The notes: generated by a model from the sequence alone, not told the origin. Shown: positions 1-8,931, counted from the first letter of the stretch. The stretch: 64,000 nucleotides of DNA from Spirochaetaceae bacterium (GCA_017416145.1 JAFQDD010000003.1:1-64000), one strand, 5' to 3'. Numbers and translations: made by a program.

Positions 1-26
1 GCTGTGCTGTGCTGTGCTGTGCTGTG
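1..26. repeat. GCTGT pentanucleotide tandem repeat
   Basis: Five head-to-tail copies of GCTGT open the window and may continue to the left of it. No reading frame uses them here. Such pentamer tracts are slippage-prone; any role in phase variation would need the sequence upstream. Confidence 0.85.
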
Positions 27-271
27 AATTTTGACACGAAGAGAGAAAATATGTCAAGTAGATGTGAGAAAATTTGCTTTTTTCTGCATGCATTACAACA
101 CATATCAGATATTATAACACGGAAATTTGACTTTTGGGGAAAAATCGGTGGGAAATTTAAAAAAAATTAGGAAAGTGGAAAAAATCTAATTTTGCGTTAG
201 CAAAATCCAATCCGTGTGACAATTTATTCTTTCGTTCTTCAATTATTCTATCTAAAAGTTGTTTCCCAGTT

Positions 272-358
272 TCTGGGGGGCGTTGCGGGGGTATCCCCCG
301 CAGAAGGGGTAGCGGAAGACAGCTTGCTGGCTGGAGCGAGGGGAAGGCTTTCCCCTTC
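272..358. repeat. GC-rich palindromic intergenic element
   Basis: An abruptly GC-rich block in AT-rich DNA. It contains the palindrome TGCGGGGGTATCCCCCGCA at 284-302 and a second GGGG/CCCC arm pair near 340-355. The base composition and nested palindromes resemble the element at 41033-41129, so this is probably a dispersed REP-like repeat. It is not convincingly coding in any frame. Confidence 0.5.
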
Positions 359-390
359 TACATTACTAATCAACTTTCAATTGACACATC

Positions 391-545
391 CTAAAGTGTC
401 TCATCACGCAATAGAAAATCAATCAATCCCACATGATAAATTCCGTTTTCGTCATACCAAGGCATTAATTCATTCTTTTCTGCTATGATTATTTTGTTTA
501 TTTTAAATTTATTTGTATACACACAGATTTTTAAACTGAAAGTTG
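391..545 (-). pseudogene. possible 3' fragment of an unknown gene
   Basis: On the minus strand an open frame of about 50 codons ends at a TAG at 391. Its tail includes MPWYDENGIYHVGLIDFLL, which has a natural amino-acid composition unlike the shadow frames nearby. No start codon with a ribosome site is visible, so it reads like the last part of a gene whose beginning was lost. I do not recognise the family. The rest of the first 680 bases holds nothing else I can support. Confidence 0.25.
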
Positions 546-680
546 AAAATTACGTTTTTCAAATGACTAATGATGTCTGCTGGAGAATTGCGTTTCTTAT
601 GCTGGTGTCTTTTGTTATCTTTGCCAGTTAATTTGCATTTTCCAAATTTTGCAAGTAGACTTCTAGTTCAAAACTGCCCT

Positions 681-1319
681 CTACTCCCCGTGCATTCCCG
701 TAATGGAAAACTCTACCCACTCGGCGATGTTTGTGGCGTGGTCGCCGATGCGTTCAAAGTATTTGGCTATCATCAAAACGTCTATGGCGTATTCTCCGGA
801 ATCTGGGTTTTGGTGGATTATGCTGATGAGGTCGTTTTTTATTAGGCAAAAAAATTCGTCTATGATGTCGTCGTAAAGTTTGGCTTCTTTTGCCATTTCT
901 AAGTCTTTATTTACAAAGGCTTGAATGCTCAGTTTTACCATTCTGATTGTGGATTCTGCCATTCTTCCAATGCTCAAATAATTTTCTGAGTAAGTTGAAT
1001 CTAAGTTTGTGGCAAGTTCTACAATATTTTCTACCTGATTTCCAATTCGTTTCATATCGGTAATCATTTTTAAGGCACTGGATATTTGGCGTAAATCTTT
1101 TGCCACTGGTTGTTGTTGCAAAAGTAATTTCATACAGATTGATTCAATTTCTTTTTCGGAATCATCAATTTCTTTTCCGATTTCTGAAATTGTATTTTTA
1201 TCAACTTTTCCTTGAAAAAAACTTTCGGCACCCAATGTAATAATTTTTTCGCACATTACGCCCATGTATATCAATTTTTTGTTTAATAATTCTAATTGAG
1301 TATCAAATCTATTACGCAT
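681..1319 (-). CDS. phoU: phosphate-specific transport accessory protein PhoU
   Basis: A 212-residue all-helical protein of normal PhoU length. The N-terminal segment RFDTQLELLNKKLIYMG and the repeated E/D-rich metal-binding helices (including DMKRIGNQVENIVE, and FERIGDHATNIAE near the C-terminus) are diagnostic. PhoU is a cytoplasmic negative regulator that links the Pst transporter to the phosphate two-component system and limits uptake. It is the last gene of the pst operon and its ATG overlaps the pstB stop by one base (TAATG), which implies translational coupling. Confidence 0.95.
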   Translation of the reverse strand: MRNRFDTQLELLNKKLIYMGVMCEKIITLGAESFFQGKVDKNTISEIGKEIDDSEKEIESICMKLLLQQQPVAKDLRQISSALKMITDMKRIGNQVENIVELATNLDSTYSENYLSIGRMAESTIRMVKLSIQAFVNKDLEMAKEAKLYDDIIDEFFCLIKNDLISIIHQNPDSGEYAIDVLMIAKYFERIGDHATNIAEWVEFSITGMHGE

Positions 1320-2074
1320 TAACCAAATCTCCCTGTAATATAATCTTCTGTTCGTTTGTCTTCTGGAAATGAAAACATTTTTTCTGTGTCGGCGTATTCA
1401 ATCAATTCACCAAGCAAGAAAAATGCGGTTTTGTCAGAAACTCGGACAGCCTGTTGCATATTGTGAGTTACAATCACTATTGTAAGTTTTGTTTTTAACT
1501 CGCTAATTAAGTCTTCAATTTTTGATGTTGAAATTGGATCTAAAGCACTTGTAGGTTCGTCCATCAAAAGAATTTTTGGTTTTACCGCCAAAGCTCTTGC
1601 AATGCACAATCTTTGTTGTTGTCCTCCAGAAAGTCCTAAAGCTGATTTTTTTAATCTGTCTTTTACTTCATCCCAAATTGCTGCAAGTTTTAATGATTCT
1701 TCCACAATTTCGTCTAATTGAAGTTTGTTTTTTATTCCGTGAGTTCTAGGCCCGTAAGCAATATTGTCGTAAATGCTCATTGGAAAAGGATTTGGCTTTT
1801 GAAACACCATGCCAATTTCCCGCCGAAGTTGATTTACATCAATGCTTTCATCCAAAATATTTTGATTATCATAGATGATTGAACCTGTGATTTTTACTCC
1901 ATCAACTAAATCATTCATTCTGTTTAGTGATTTTAAGAAAGTTGATTTTCCACAGCCCGAAGGTCCAATAAATGCTGTAATTTGATTTTCTGGAATTTCC
2001 ATATTGATATTTTTTAAGGCCTGAAAATTTGAATACCACAAATTCATATCTTTTACTTCTAAAATATTTTTCAT
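1319..2074 (-). CDS. pstB: phosphate ABC transporter ATPase PstB
   Basis: A 251-residue ABC ATPase of the usual PstB size. The Walker A motif GPSGCGKST is near residue 37, the signature LSGGQQQR near 148, and the Walker B ILLMDEP near 170, followed by the PstB-type SALDPIST. It powers phosphate import through PstC/PstA at the inner face of the cytoplasmic membrane. The order S-C-A-B-PhoU and the tight spacing to both neighbours leave little doubt. Confidence 0.97.
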   Translation of the reverse strand: MKNILEVKDMNLWYSNFQALKNINMEIPENQITAFIGPSGCGKSTFLKSLNRMNDLVDGVKITGSIIYDNQNILDESIDVNQLRREIGMVFQKPNPFPMSIYDNIAYGPRTHGIKNKLQLDEIVEESLKLAAIWDEVKDRLKKSALGLSGGQQQRLCIARALAVKPKILLMDEPTSALDPISTSKIEDLISELKTKLTIVIVTHNMQQAVRVSDKTAFFLLGELIEYADTEKMFSFPEDKRTEDYITGRFG

Positions 2075-2095
2075 CCTTTTATTTCCTTAATTTCC

Positions 2096-2944
2096 TTATT
2101 TTCTTTTTTTAAGATTTTTTCCAATAATTTCTGCAACTGTGTTTATGATAAAAGTCAAAATCAGCAAAATCACAGCGATTGCAAAGGCAACTCCAAATTC
2201 ACCTTGTTCCTTTGCGTAAACATAAAGTGCCACTGTCAAAGTTGAACCAGATGATGTAAGGCCTTTTATAAATCCGTTTAGTGAATGAGCAAAACCAGCT
2301 GTAAAAAGCAATGCCGCAGATTCTCCAATAATTTTTCCAACCGAAAGAATTATTCCCGTTACAATTCCGTCAATACATTGGGGAATTACAACAGTTTTTA
2401 TAACTCGCCATTTTCCAGCACCCAATCCAAAAGCTCCTTCTCTGTAACTTTGGGGAACAGTTTTTAAGCTTTCTTGAATTGTTCTCATCATTGTGGGAAG
2501 ATTCATCACAACTAAAGTCATTGAACCTGCCAAAAGGGATGTTTTCATTTCTAAAAACTGACAAAAAAACAACATTCCCACCAAGCCATATATAATAGAA
2601 GGAATTCCAGAAAGACATTCTGATGCAAACTCAATGGCCGAAACTAGTTTTTTATTTTTTGCATATTCGTTTAAATAAATTGCCGCACCCAATCCAATTG
2701 GCAAAACAAAAATCAGGGTTGTAAAAATCACATAGATTGTGTTCAAAATATCTGGCAAAATCCCAATTCTTTCTGAAATATAACTAGGAACTGAAAACAG
2801 CAAATCAAAAGAAACTTCTGGAATGCCTTTGTACAAAATAAAACTCACCAAAGAAATTATAAAAACCACTGTAAAAATAATTGATACAATCATTAAGGTT
2901 TTTAATAGAAGATTATAAGTTGTTCGTCTAAAATCTTTTTTCAT
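2096..2944 (-). CDS. pstA: phosphate ABC transporter permease PstA
   Basis: A 282-residue permease with about six hydrophobic segments. It carries the binding-protein-dependent transport signature in GAFGLGAGKWRVIKTVVIPQ and a family-typical SGIPSIIYGLVGM. It forms the membrane channel together with PstC. It starts one base before the pstC stop codon ends, and pstB follows after 21 bases, so all three are co-translated from one mRNA. Confidence 0.95.
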   Translation of the reverse strand: MKKDFRRTTYNLLLKTLMIVSIIFTVVFIISLVSFILYKGIPEVSFDLLFSVPSYISERIGILPDILNTIYVIFTTLIFVLPIGLGAAIYLNEYAKNKKLVSAIEFASECLSGIPSIIYGLVGMLFFCQFLEMKTSLLAGSMTLVVMNLPTMMRTIQESLKTVPQSYREGAFGLGAGKWRVIKTVVIPQCIDGIVTGIILSVGKIIGESAALLFTAGFAHSLNGFIKGLTSSGSTLTVALYVYAKEQGEFGVAFAIAVILLILTFIINTVAEIIGKNLKKRK

Positions 2945-3817
2945 TTACTTACCACTTTGTTCTTTGTCTTTTTTCAAAAAGAAATTCAAAGCTGCATTTA
3001 TCATCATAATAAAAACAAACAAAACTAAGGCTATAGAAAATAATGCTTGTCGCTGTAAACCTGAAGAATATGACATTTCACTGGCAACTGCGGTTGTTAA
3101 AAATCTTACGCTTTCAAAAAGTTTTGGCATATTAGAAACATTTCCGCTTACCATCATTACAGCCATTGCTTCTCCAATTGCACGACCTACGCCCAAAACG
3201 ATACTTGCAATTATTCCACTTTTTGCAGCAGGAACAGAAACTCTAAAATATGTTTCAATTTTTGTTGCACCTAAAGCCAAAGATGCTTCTTCGTATTCTT
3301 TTGGAACAGCGTCTAAAGCATTTACGGAAACTTTTACGATTGAAGGATAAATCATAATGCTTAAAACGATGATTGCAGAAAATAAACTTGCTCCGTCTGA
3401 TAAATTAAAAGTGTTTCTAACAAAAGGAACTAAAACCAACATTCCCACAAGTCCGTAAACTACAGAAGGAATTCCTGCAAGTAAGTTTATTCCAGATAAA
3501 AAAATGTTTTTGTATTTTTGCGATGCAACTTTTGAAAGAAAAACCGCTGTAAAAAACGCTAAAGGTGTTCCAAACAAAATTGCTCCACAAGTTCCGTAAA
3601 CGCTTGTTAGAATAAAAGGCAAAATCCCGTATTGAGGATTTGCTCCAGTTGGATTCCAAGTTTTTCCAAATAAAAAGTTTTTTAACCCGATTTGTGAAAT
3701 TGCAGGCAGCCCAGAAATTATCAAGTAAATTGATATTACCAAAACTGCCGCAATTGTTATCAAACCAGCTATTAAAAAAATTCCGTGTATTAAGTTTTCA
3801 AAAAAATCTTTTTTCAT
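2945..3817 (-). CDS. pstC: phosphate ABC transporter permease PstC
   Basis: About 290 residues with six hydrophobic stretches, the permease loop EEASLALGATKIETYFR and GIPSVVYGLVGM. The frame is open 54 bases further upstream, but that extension overlaps pstS and begins with a hydrophilic, Cys-rich stretch. MKKDFFENLIHG at 3817 is the more natural start. There is no clear Shine-Dalgarno site there, so translation may depend on coupling to pstS, which stops 18 bases before. Confidence 0.93.
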   Translation of the reverse strand: MKKDFFENLIHGIFLIAGLITIAAVLVISIYLIISGLPAISQIGLKNFLFGKTWNPTGANPQYGILPFILTSVYGTCGAILFGTPLAFFTAVFLSKVASQKYKNIFLSGINLLAGIPSVVYGLVGMLVLVPFVRNTFNLSDGASLFSAIIVLSIMIYPSIVKVSVNALDAVPKEYEEASLALGATKIETYFRVSVPAAKSGIIASIVLGVGRAIGEAMAVMMVSGNVSNMPKLFESVRFLTTAVASEMSYSSGLQRQALFSIALVLFVFIMMINAALNFFLKKDKEQSGK

Positions 3818-3834
3818 AGTAGTTTGATATTTTG

Positions 3835-4635
3835 CTAATTTGCAGGAACAACTCCAGCTTTTTCTATCCATTTATTTGCATCAGAAGAAAGTGCAAAGTC
3901 AAAAAATTCTTGAGCCCATTTTGAAAGTGGCACATCTTTTTTTGTTACCATAACAAATGGACGCTGAATTTCATATGCCCCAGATTTTATTGTTTGATTG
4001 CTTGGAAGAATATTATTAATAGAAAGAAGTTTTACAGAATCTTTTACAGAAGCCACAGAAGCATATCCGATTGCAAAAGGATTTCCGCTCACAGTTGCAA
4101 TCACATCACCTGTAGAAGTTAATTCTTGGCGATATTTACATTTTCCAGAAGTTTTTGTAATGCTTTCAAAACCATCACGAGTTCCACTTCCAGCTTCTCG
4201 TCCAATTAAAACAATTTCAGAATCACTTCCGCCAATTTCTTTCCAATTTGTAATAACCCCAGTAAAAATCTTTTCTAATGTTTCAAGTTGCAAATTAGAA
4301 ATTGGATTTTCTTTATTCACGATAATTGCAATTCCGTCATAAGCCAAAATTGTTTCTGTAAGACCTTTTTCAATTTCTGATTGTTTCAAGTTTCTGCTAG
4401 AAAGCCCAATATCACATCGATTTTCCAAAACACTAGAAATCCCAGTTCCAGAACCAGTTGGATTATAAGTAAAATTCACACCCTTGTTATTTTCTGTAAA
4501 AACCTCACCCAAAATACCAATCACCTTTTCCATAGAAGTAGAACCGTCAGTAGAAACAGTGTTTGTGTTTTCTGTTTTGAAACACCCAGTTAGCAAAGTT
4601 AAAAATGCTAAAACCGCAAAAAAAGTTTTTTTCAT
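3835..4635 (-). CDS. pstS: phosphate-binding lipoprotein PstS
   Basis: A 266-residue periplasmic phosphate-binding protein. The start at 4635 is chosen because AAGGAG lies just upstream and because it gives a lipoprotein signal peptide, MKKTFFAVLAFLTLLTGC, with lipobox LTGC. Phosphate ligands are visible in STDGSTSMEK, PTGSGTGISS and REAGSGTRDGFES. It captures phosphate for PstCAB and is the first gene of the operon, below the Pho-box-like repeats. Confidence 0.95.
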   Translation of the reverse strand: MKKTFFAVLAFLTLLTGCFKTENTNTVSTDGSTSMEKVIGILGEVFTENNKGVNFTYNPTGSGTGISSVLENRCDIGLSSRNLKQSEIEKGLTETILAYDGIAIIVNKENPISNLQLETLEKIFTGVITNWKEIGGSDSEIVLIGREAGSGTRDGFESITKTSGKCKYRQELTSTGDVIATVSGNPFAIGYASVASVKDSVKLLSINNILPSNQTIKSGAYEIQRPFVMVTKKDVPLSKWAQEFFDFALSSDANKWIEKAGVVPAN

Positions 4636-4763
4636 TTTTTTTTCTCCTTGAAAAGTCAATAAGGAAATTGGATAGAAACTTCGTTGCCAGAACAATTTCC
4701 GATTTGACTTTTTTACGCTGTTTTTTGATTCATAAAGAATCTAACAAGAAGATAAGTGATGAG

Positions 4764-4823
4764 TGTAAAGATTGATTGAAGGGGATGTAAAATTTGTGTG
4801 AAGTTTTGGTTAGTTTTTGTTAA
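4764..4823 (-). promoter_or_regulatory. Pho-box-like array of hexamers upstream of pstS
   Basis: On the minus strand six TTNACA-like hexamers recur every 10-11 bp: TTAACA, CTAACC, TTCACA, TTTACA, TTCAAT and TTTACA. Direct repeats of TT(A/C/T)ACA at 11-bp phase are the known PhoP/PhoB binding pattern, placing pairs on one helix face. The block lies about 130-190 bp upstream of pstS. The regulator gene is not in the window, so binding is inferred. Confidence 0.55.
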
Positions 4824-5061
4824 TAATTTTGCATTGTGTTTTGTAAAAAGATTTTACAACAACCAAGAACCTGAGGCTAAGTTCTAACTCAATAGCCACA
4901 AAAATGTTCTACCCTTTGGAATCTCGAGAAATGCAACGTTGCCCTTTCTAAAACTACGGGAAGAAGACAAGTATTTTTGGAATGCATAGGAGAGACATAT
5001 TTTTCTGAAAAATTTTAATTACAAAAAAATACACCAAGTAATTACTTATTGTATTTCATTA
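4824..5061. other. intergenic region between pst operon and R-M genes
   Basis: Together with 4636-4763 this forms a gene-free stretch of about 430 bases. The part nearest pstS holds the phosphate promoter region. The part from 4850 to 5061 has somewhat higher GC and a mixed composition, but I found no continuous frame, hairpin with a T-run, or recognisable RNA in it. Confidence 0.4.
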
Positions 5062-6231
5062 TTATCCTATTAAATTATCAATAAATTCCTTTGCCACAGA
5101 TTCATCGATATTATTTTTGAAATTCTTTTCCCTCAATATTTTATCTAATTCTTCACCCACAAACTGAGTAACTCCTCTAGAATTTCTTCCAGCCCAAAGA
5201 AATTGTTTTACAGTTCCTAGTATAAGTTCCTTATGATAAACAGAACATAAAACTGTATTCATTATTCCGTTCTCATTAATACCGATAAAATATAAGAAAA
5301 AAAGCGAATTTTTCTCAGCCATTGTTTCAAGAAATTTATCAATATTATAAGCTTTAGGGTTTGACCCTAAATATACAACTTTAGTTTTAATATCTGTATA
5401 GGTATCACCATTATTAAAACTTACTCTATAATCACCTAAGCCATTTTTCGTATCATAAACTGGTAAATTATTTTCTTCTTTAGCTAATTCTTGCATTAAA
5501 ATCTTACGTTCTGTATCACTTGAAGTAACTAAAGCTTCAATCAACCGACCTCTTATATTTACATTTTCAATTCTTGAAGCAACTAATATGGATTCAGAAC
5601 ATTTTTTTACACGAGAATCTAAATCATCTAATAATTCATCATAACTTTTAGTTTTTACAAACTCTTTAGATCTTGTTATAGAGTTATAAATATTATTTTT
5701 AATTTCTTGATTAATATCATATTTTTTCCCCGTTGGAACGATACCAGACGTAGCTTCAACTAATCTCTGTAAATTATCTTCCCATGAAAAACCTTGATGA
5801 AAGGCAAACAATTTCTCAAAATTTTTTTCATTATTTTCTAAACCATGATATTCTCTTAATATATCACTTCCATTAAAGCTTCCTTTTATATTAGTCATTG
5901 AAAGTTGCTGAGAACTGTGACTAATCTTTGAAAGGAAGGTCGTATTTGCTAGAAAAATTTTATTATTATCAATTCCAGACACTAAAACTACAAAAAAAGG
6001 AATTCTATCGAATTTTTGTAATTTCGATAGAGATAAAACTGTATTACTAAAAGATTTTGTCTTTGTATAACTTATTCGAACTGCAAAACTACCACAATAA
6101 AAATCGCTTCTATCCAATGTTAATGAAAACTTATCCTGAATTTCTTTCTTTACTTTTGCCTTATCATTTTGTGGACAATCCGGAGAAACAATATAATCTA
6201 CAAAATCTTTTACAATTTTATTCAAGCTCAA
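5062..6231 (-). CDS. putative type II restriction endonuclease
   Basis: A 389-residue protein with no membrane segments. The C-terminal third has a plausible PD-(D/E)xK core: D267 in GLGDYRVSF, then D280-I-K282 in TYTDIKTKVV after a short loop, preceded by RGRLIEALV at 227-235. It lies directly downstream of a DNA adenine methyltransferase on the same strand, with a 71-base gap, the usual arrangement for a type II pair. It should cut the unmodified form of the sequence the neighbour methylates; the target is unknown. No specific endonuclease family is claimed. Confidence 0.7.
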   Translation of the reverse strand: MSLNKIVKDFVDYIVSPDCPQNDKAKVKKEIQDKFSLTLDRSDFYCGSFAVRISYTKTKSFSNTVLSLSKLQKFDRIPFFVVLVSGIDNNKIFLANTTFLSKISHSSQQLSMTNIKGSFNGSDILREYHGLENNEKNFEKLFAFHQGFSWEDNLQRLVEATSGIVPTGKKYDINQEIKNNIYNSITRSKEFVKTKSYDELLDDLDSRVKKCSESILVASRIENVNIRGRLIEALVTSSDTERKILMQELAKEENNLPVYDTKNGLGDYRVSFNNGDTYTDIKTKVVYLGSNPKAYNIDKFLETMAEKNSLFFLYFIGINENGIMNTVLCSVYHKELILGTVKQFLWAGRNSRGVTQFVGEELDKILREKNFKNNIDESVAKEFIDNLIG

Positions 6232-6302
6232 CTTCTAATCAAAAAGTAATGAGGTATTATCTTCCTTTGTAGCTGATACATTTTCTTTTTTAGAAACTTT
6301 TT

Positions 6303-7265
6303 TTATGGTTCTTCGCTCTTTTTTGATAATTTCTGTTGTAAACTCAAAGTATTACGTTCCCAAAAAACTCCATCGGAATAGCCTTGAATAGAGGGATCCG
6401 AATCTGCCATCTTCAGGCGTTTCTCTGCCCACATACAATATTCTTCATTTAATTCAATACCACAATATTTCCTATTTAATTTCTTAGCAACAACACTAGC
6501 AGTACCACTTCCTAAAAAGGGATCAAAAACTACATCACCTTCTTTGGAAGAAGCTAATATTAACTTTGCATATAGTTTTTCGCTTTTTTGTGTTGGATGA
6601 TCTGTATTTTCTGGCATAGACCAAAAGGGTATAGAAATATCGTCCCAAAAATTTGAAGGATAAGTTAATCTAAAATTTCCATCTTCTTCCTCATTCCAAT
6701 CTTTTGGTTTTCCATTTACTTTATAAGGAGCAAGAACCTTTCTTTTCATCATAACTGCTTCTACATCAAAATAATAATTATTTGGATCCTTTACTGCAAA
6801 CCAAATATCTTCCATCCCATTTTTCCAATTCGATTTTGCACCTCGACCCTTTTCACGTTGCCAAGTAATTCTGTTAATTATTGTTAGTTCCTTCTCAATG
6901 GCTCTTTGCAAAGAAGAAGTACATTTCCAATCTCCACACATATAAAGAGAGCCTGTTGGCTTTAATTTTTTACAAACCTCTGGGAACCATGTAGATAAGT
7001 ATTCATCGTAACTATTATCAGATCTAGAATTGAACTTCATACCATTGAAATTTTTAGTTAAATTGTAAGGAGGATCAATAATTATTAAATCTGCAAAATT
7101 ATCAGGAATGTACCTAAGCATTTTTAGAACATCACCATTGATTGTTTTATTAACTATATCTGTTGTAGATATTATATTTTTTTCTGATAATAGACATGCT
7201 CTTAACGGCTCAATTTCTTCTGGTTTAAGTGTTAGTGTTCTATTATTAGCGGCTCTTTCTTTCAT
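6303..7265 (-). CDS. site-specific DNA (adenine-N6) methyltransferase
   Basis: A 320-residue beta-class methyltransferase: the catalytic motif IV DPPYNL near residue 64 precedes the SAM-binding motif FDPFLGSGTA near residue 248. DPPY together with this order indicates N6-adenine methylation. The tail NRKYCGIELNEEYCMWAEKRL is typical for this fold. It is the first gene of a leftward pair with the putative endonuclease, so the host is methylated before the nuclease is made. No controller gene is visible. Confidence 0.9.
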   Translation of the reverse strand: MKERAANNRTLTLKPEEIEPLRACLLSEKNIISTTDIVNKTINGDVLKMLRYIPDNFADLIIIDPPYNLTKNFNGMKFNSRSDNSYDEYLSTWFPEVCKKLKPTGSLYMCGDWKCTSSLQRAIEKELTIINRITWQREKGRGAKSNWKNGMEDIWFAVKDPNNYYFDVEAVMMKRKVLAPYKVNGKPKDWNEEEDGNFRLTYPSNFWDDISIPFWSMPENTDHPTQKSEKLYAKLILASSKEGDVVFDPFLGSGTASVVAKKLNRKYCGIELNEEYCMWAEKRLKMADSDPSIQGYSDGVFWERNTLSLQQKLSKKSEEP

Positions 7266-7504
7266 TCCTCATTCCTCATTTTTATTATCAAACAACATAT
7301 CAAATTTATATTCTACCATCATTAAAAAAAACTTCTCCAAAATTTTATCATAAAATTTTAATATCTTCTATAGGTCTCATCCATTAAATTTTTCATAGTA
7401 TTTTATTTTGAGTAATAAATGACAAAACGACTGGAGTTTAATCTCCCCCATAGGAGCCCCATTGTGATAAAACCAAATTTTGAATTTCAAGAACGAAAAA
7501 AAAT

Positions 7505-7724
7505 TTACTTCAAAGAACGAACTTTTTCTTCTATTATATCAATCACTTTTATAAACTCTTCGTCGCTTTTTCCGGTGGGGTCATCAAGTTGCCAGTTGTC
7601 GTCAAAGTCTTTTCCAATGTAGGGGCAAGTCACGTTGCAGCCCATGGAAATTGCCACATCAACGGCAAGAATTGTGAACACAAATAAAAGCGATTTTCTT
7701 TTTGGGTGGATTATTTTGATTCAT
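7505..7724 (-). pseudogene. arsC: arsenate reductase (LMW phosphatase type), internally deleted
   Basis: The minus strand starts with ATG at 7724 and reads into KKKIAFICVHNSCR, the N-terminal catalytic P-loop (CX5R) of thioredoxin-coupled ArsC. It then jumps to VAISMGCNVTCPYIG and on through the end of the same family, ending at TAA 7505. About 60-70 central codons are missing and the junction is out of frame, giving a stop right after the P-loop. The ATG overlaps the tail sequence of the DUF5714 gene, showing the two were once adjacent in one operon. Confidence 0.75.
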
Positions 7725-7727
7725 TTT
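7710..7727. repeat. 18-bp direct repeat, left copy, flanking mazF module
   Basis: ATTATTTTGATTCATTTT, identical to 8338-8355. This copy holds the start of the arsC remnant; the other holds the last codons of the DUF5714 gene. The pair brackets the toxin-antitoxin insert. Confidence 0.85.
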
Positions 7728-8056
7728 AGTACATAATCAATTTGAGAATCAATTTGTGACAAAATTTCTTTAGGTAATGTTGAAATTTGTTCATCTAATC
7801 TAAATTTGTCTACAACAATTATTTGGTGAACAAGTGCTACAGAATCTTTTGAAAGATTTGAAAGAGATTTTGGAATAAAAACATTTCCAGCTAGATTTTT
7901 ATTTATTGTGTTTGATGTAAGGGGAACAACAATAGTAGTATTCAAGTTATTTAAATTTTCTTTATTGCTCTGAATAATAATTACAGGTCTTCTATAACCA
8001 GGCTCATTTCCAAATGGAATACCAAAATCTAACATATAAATATCACCACGTATCAT
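7721..8056 (-). CDS. MazF/PemK-family mRNA interferase toxin
   Basis: A 111-residue protein of the standard MazF length. The family signature is clear: MIRGDIYMLDF, then GNEPGYRRPVIIIQSN, and the conserved core TTIVVPLTS. MazF toxins cleave single-stranded RNA and stop growth when their antitoxin is degraded. Its ATG overlaps the end of the upstream small antitoxin gene, so the pair is co-translated. The last codons reach into the left 18-bp repeat that marks the edge of the insertion. Confidence 0.93.
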   Translation of the reverse strand: MIRGDIYMLDFGIPFGNEPGYRRPVIIIQSNKENLNNLNTTIVVPLTSNTINKNLAGNVFIPKSLSNLSKDSVALVHQIIVVDKFRLDEQISTLPKEILSQIDSQIDYVLK

Positions 8057-8222
8057 CTTTTATTGTCTCCCAAACTGTTTGCAAACTAGATTCTCTTACT
8101 TTTTCCAAAGATTTCGTTTCTTTATCTGCTTTTTGAATTAAAAATTCCAAATAATCAACTAATTCATTGTAATAAACTTCTGGAAGAGATTTGATTTGTG
8201 CTTCTAAAACGTCATAAGGCAT
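8043..8222 (-). CDS. antitoxin partner of MazF (DUF2281-like)
   Basis: A 59-residue ORF starting MPYDVLEAQIKSLPEVYYNE with an excellent ribosome site (AGGAGG, seven bases upstream). The helix-rich sequence with LPEVYYNELVDYLEFLIQK resembles the DUF2281 antitoxin type. Its stop overlaps the mazF start by 14 bases. It should neutralise the toxin by direct binding and repress the shared promoter, although no DNA-binding domain is obvious in so short a chain. Confidence 0.75.
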   Translation of the reverse strand: MPYDVLEAQIKSLPEVYYNELVDYLEFLIQKADKETKSLEKVRESSLQTVWETIKDDTW

Positions 8223-8337
8223 AGTAACCTCCTATAAAAAAAATAATAAAATAAACCAATACATTTATAATATAGCATGAATTTGAATAATTTGAAATGA
8301 TTAAAACTAGCATTTCAATTCAGATAACAGTATGAAA

Positions 8338-8355
8338 ATTATTTTGATTCATTTT
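8338..8355. repeat. 18-bp direct repeat, right copy
   Basis: ATTATTTTGATTCATTTT, the partner of 7710-7727. It encodes the C-terminal NESK-stop of the DUF5714 protein on the minus strand and marks the right border of the inserted mazF module. Confidence 0.85.
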
Positions 8356-8923
8356 GACCTCTATAAAACGGACAGTTTTCTTTTTTGCACTGTTGATTTT
8401 TTGATGAAAAACTACATTCGATTTTGTCTTTTTCAAGAACAATTCCAAAATGATTTATGTTTTCGTTTACAAAATCAATTGCCGCTTCCAAAGCTAAATA
8501 GCCATTTCTTTTACAACAACGAGGTCCGCCCACTTTTCCAAGTTTTTCCAATGCCTTGCTTGAATACAAAATGTGATTTCCCCAATCAAACTCAGAAAGG
8601 GGGCCTGTTTTTTCAATAATAGACAAACTTGCAGCCACAGAAGTAACAGCTCCACAAACTCCCCAATGGCCACACATTCCACCAGGCATTTTTTCTGCGC
8701 GATTACACAACTCCCAAAAACTTTCTTCCAAGTTGATTTTTCCACCTGCATTAAAAAAGGCGGTCAAAAAAGCAGCTCCATCAACAACATGATGAATTGG
8801 CCCGTGAATGGGAATCAAAACATCTTCGTTTTTTACAATCCGATTAAAAATCAAAATTGGATTTTTTTCTGTAGATTCTTTACAAATATTTAAAATTTTT
8901 TGTTGTATTTCTTTATCTGTCAT
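8339..8923 (-). CDS. DUF5714-type cysteine-rich protein
   Basis: A 194-residue soluble protein with many paired cysteines and histidines (HGPIHHVVDG, MPGGMCGHWGVCGAV, GGPRCCKRNGYLALE, and a C-terminal CKKENCPFY). This matches the DUF5714 family, whose function is not established. The cysteine pattern suggests metal or redox chemistry. It sits between a C_GCAxxG_C_C protein and the arsC remnant in an operon headed by an ArsR repressor, so a role in metalloid or thiol stress is a reasonable inference only. Confidence 0.75.
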   Translation of the reverse strand: MTDKEIQQKILNICKESTEKNPILIFNRIVKNEDVLIPIHGPIHHVVDGAAFLTAFFNAGGKINLEESFWELCNRAEKMPGGMCGHWGVCGAVTSVAASLSIIEKTGPLSEFDWGNHILYSSKALEKLGKVGGPRCCKRNGYLALEAAIDFVNENINHFGIVLEKDKIECSFSSKNQQCKKENCPFYRGQNESK

Positions 8924-8931
8924 ATTTCCCC

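Noticed and set aside
216-845. Two plus-strand ORFs at the left edge
   Set aside because: The first runs through the GC-rich palindrome and the second overlaps the 3' end of phoU on the other strand; neither has a ribosome site.
7419-7500. Possible repeat relic (AAAACGAC ... GTGATAAAAC) left of arsC
   Set aside because: Shares the first eight bases and a loose GTGATA, but the middle does not align; no cassette neighbours.
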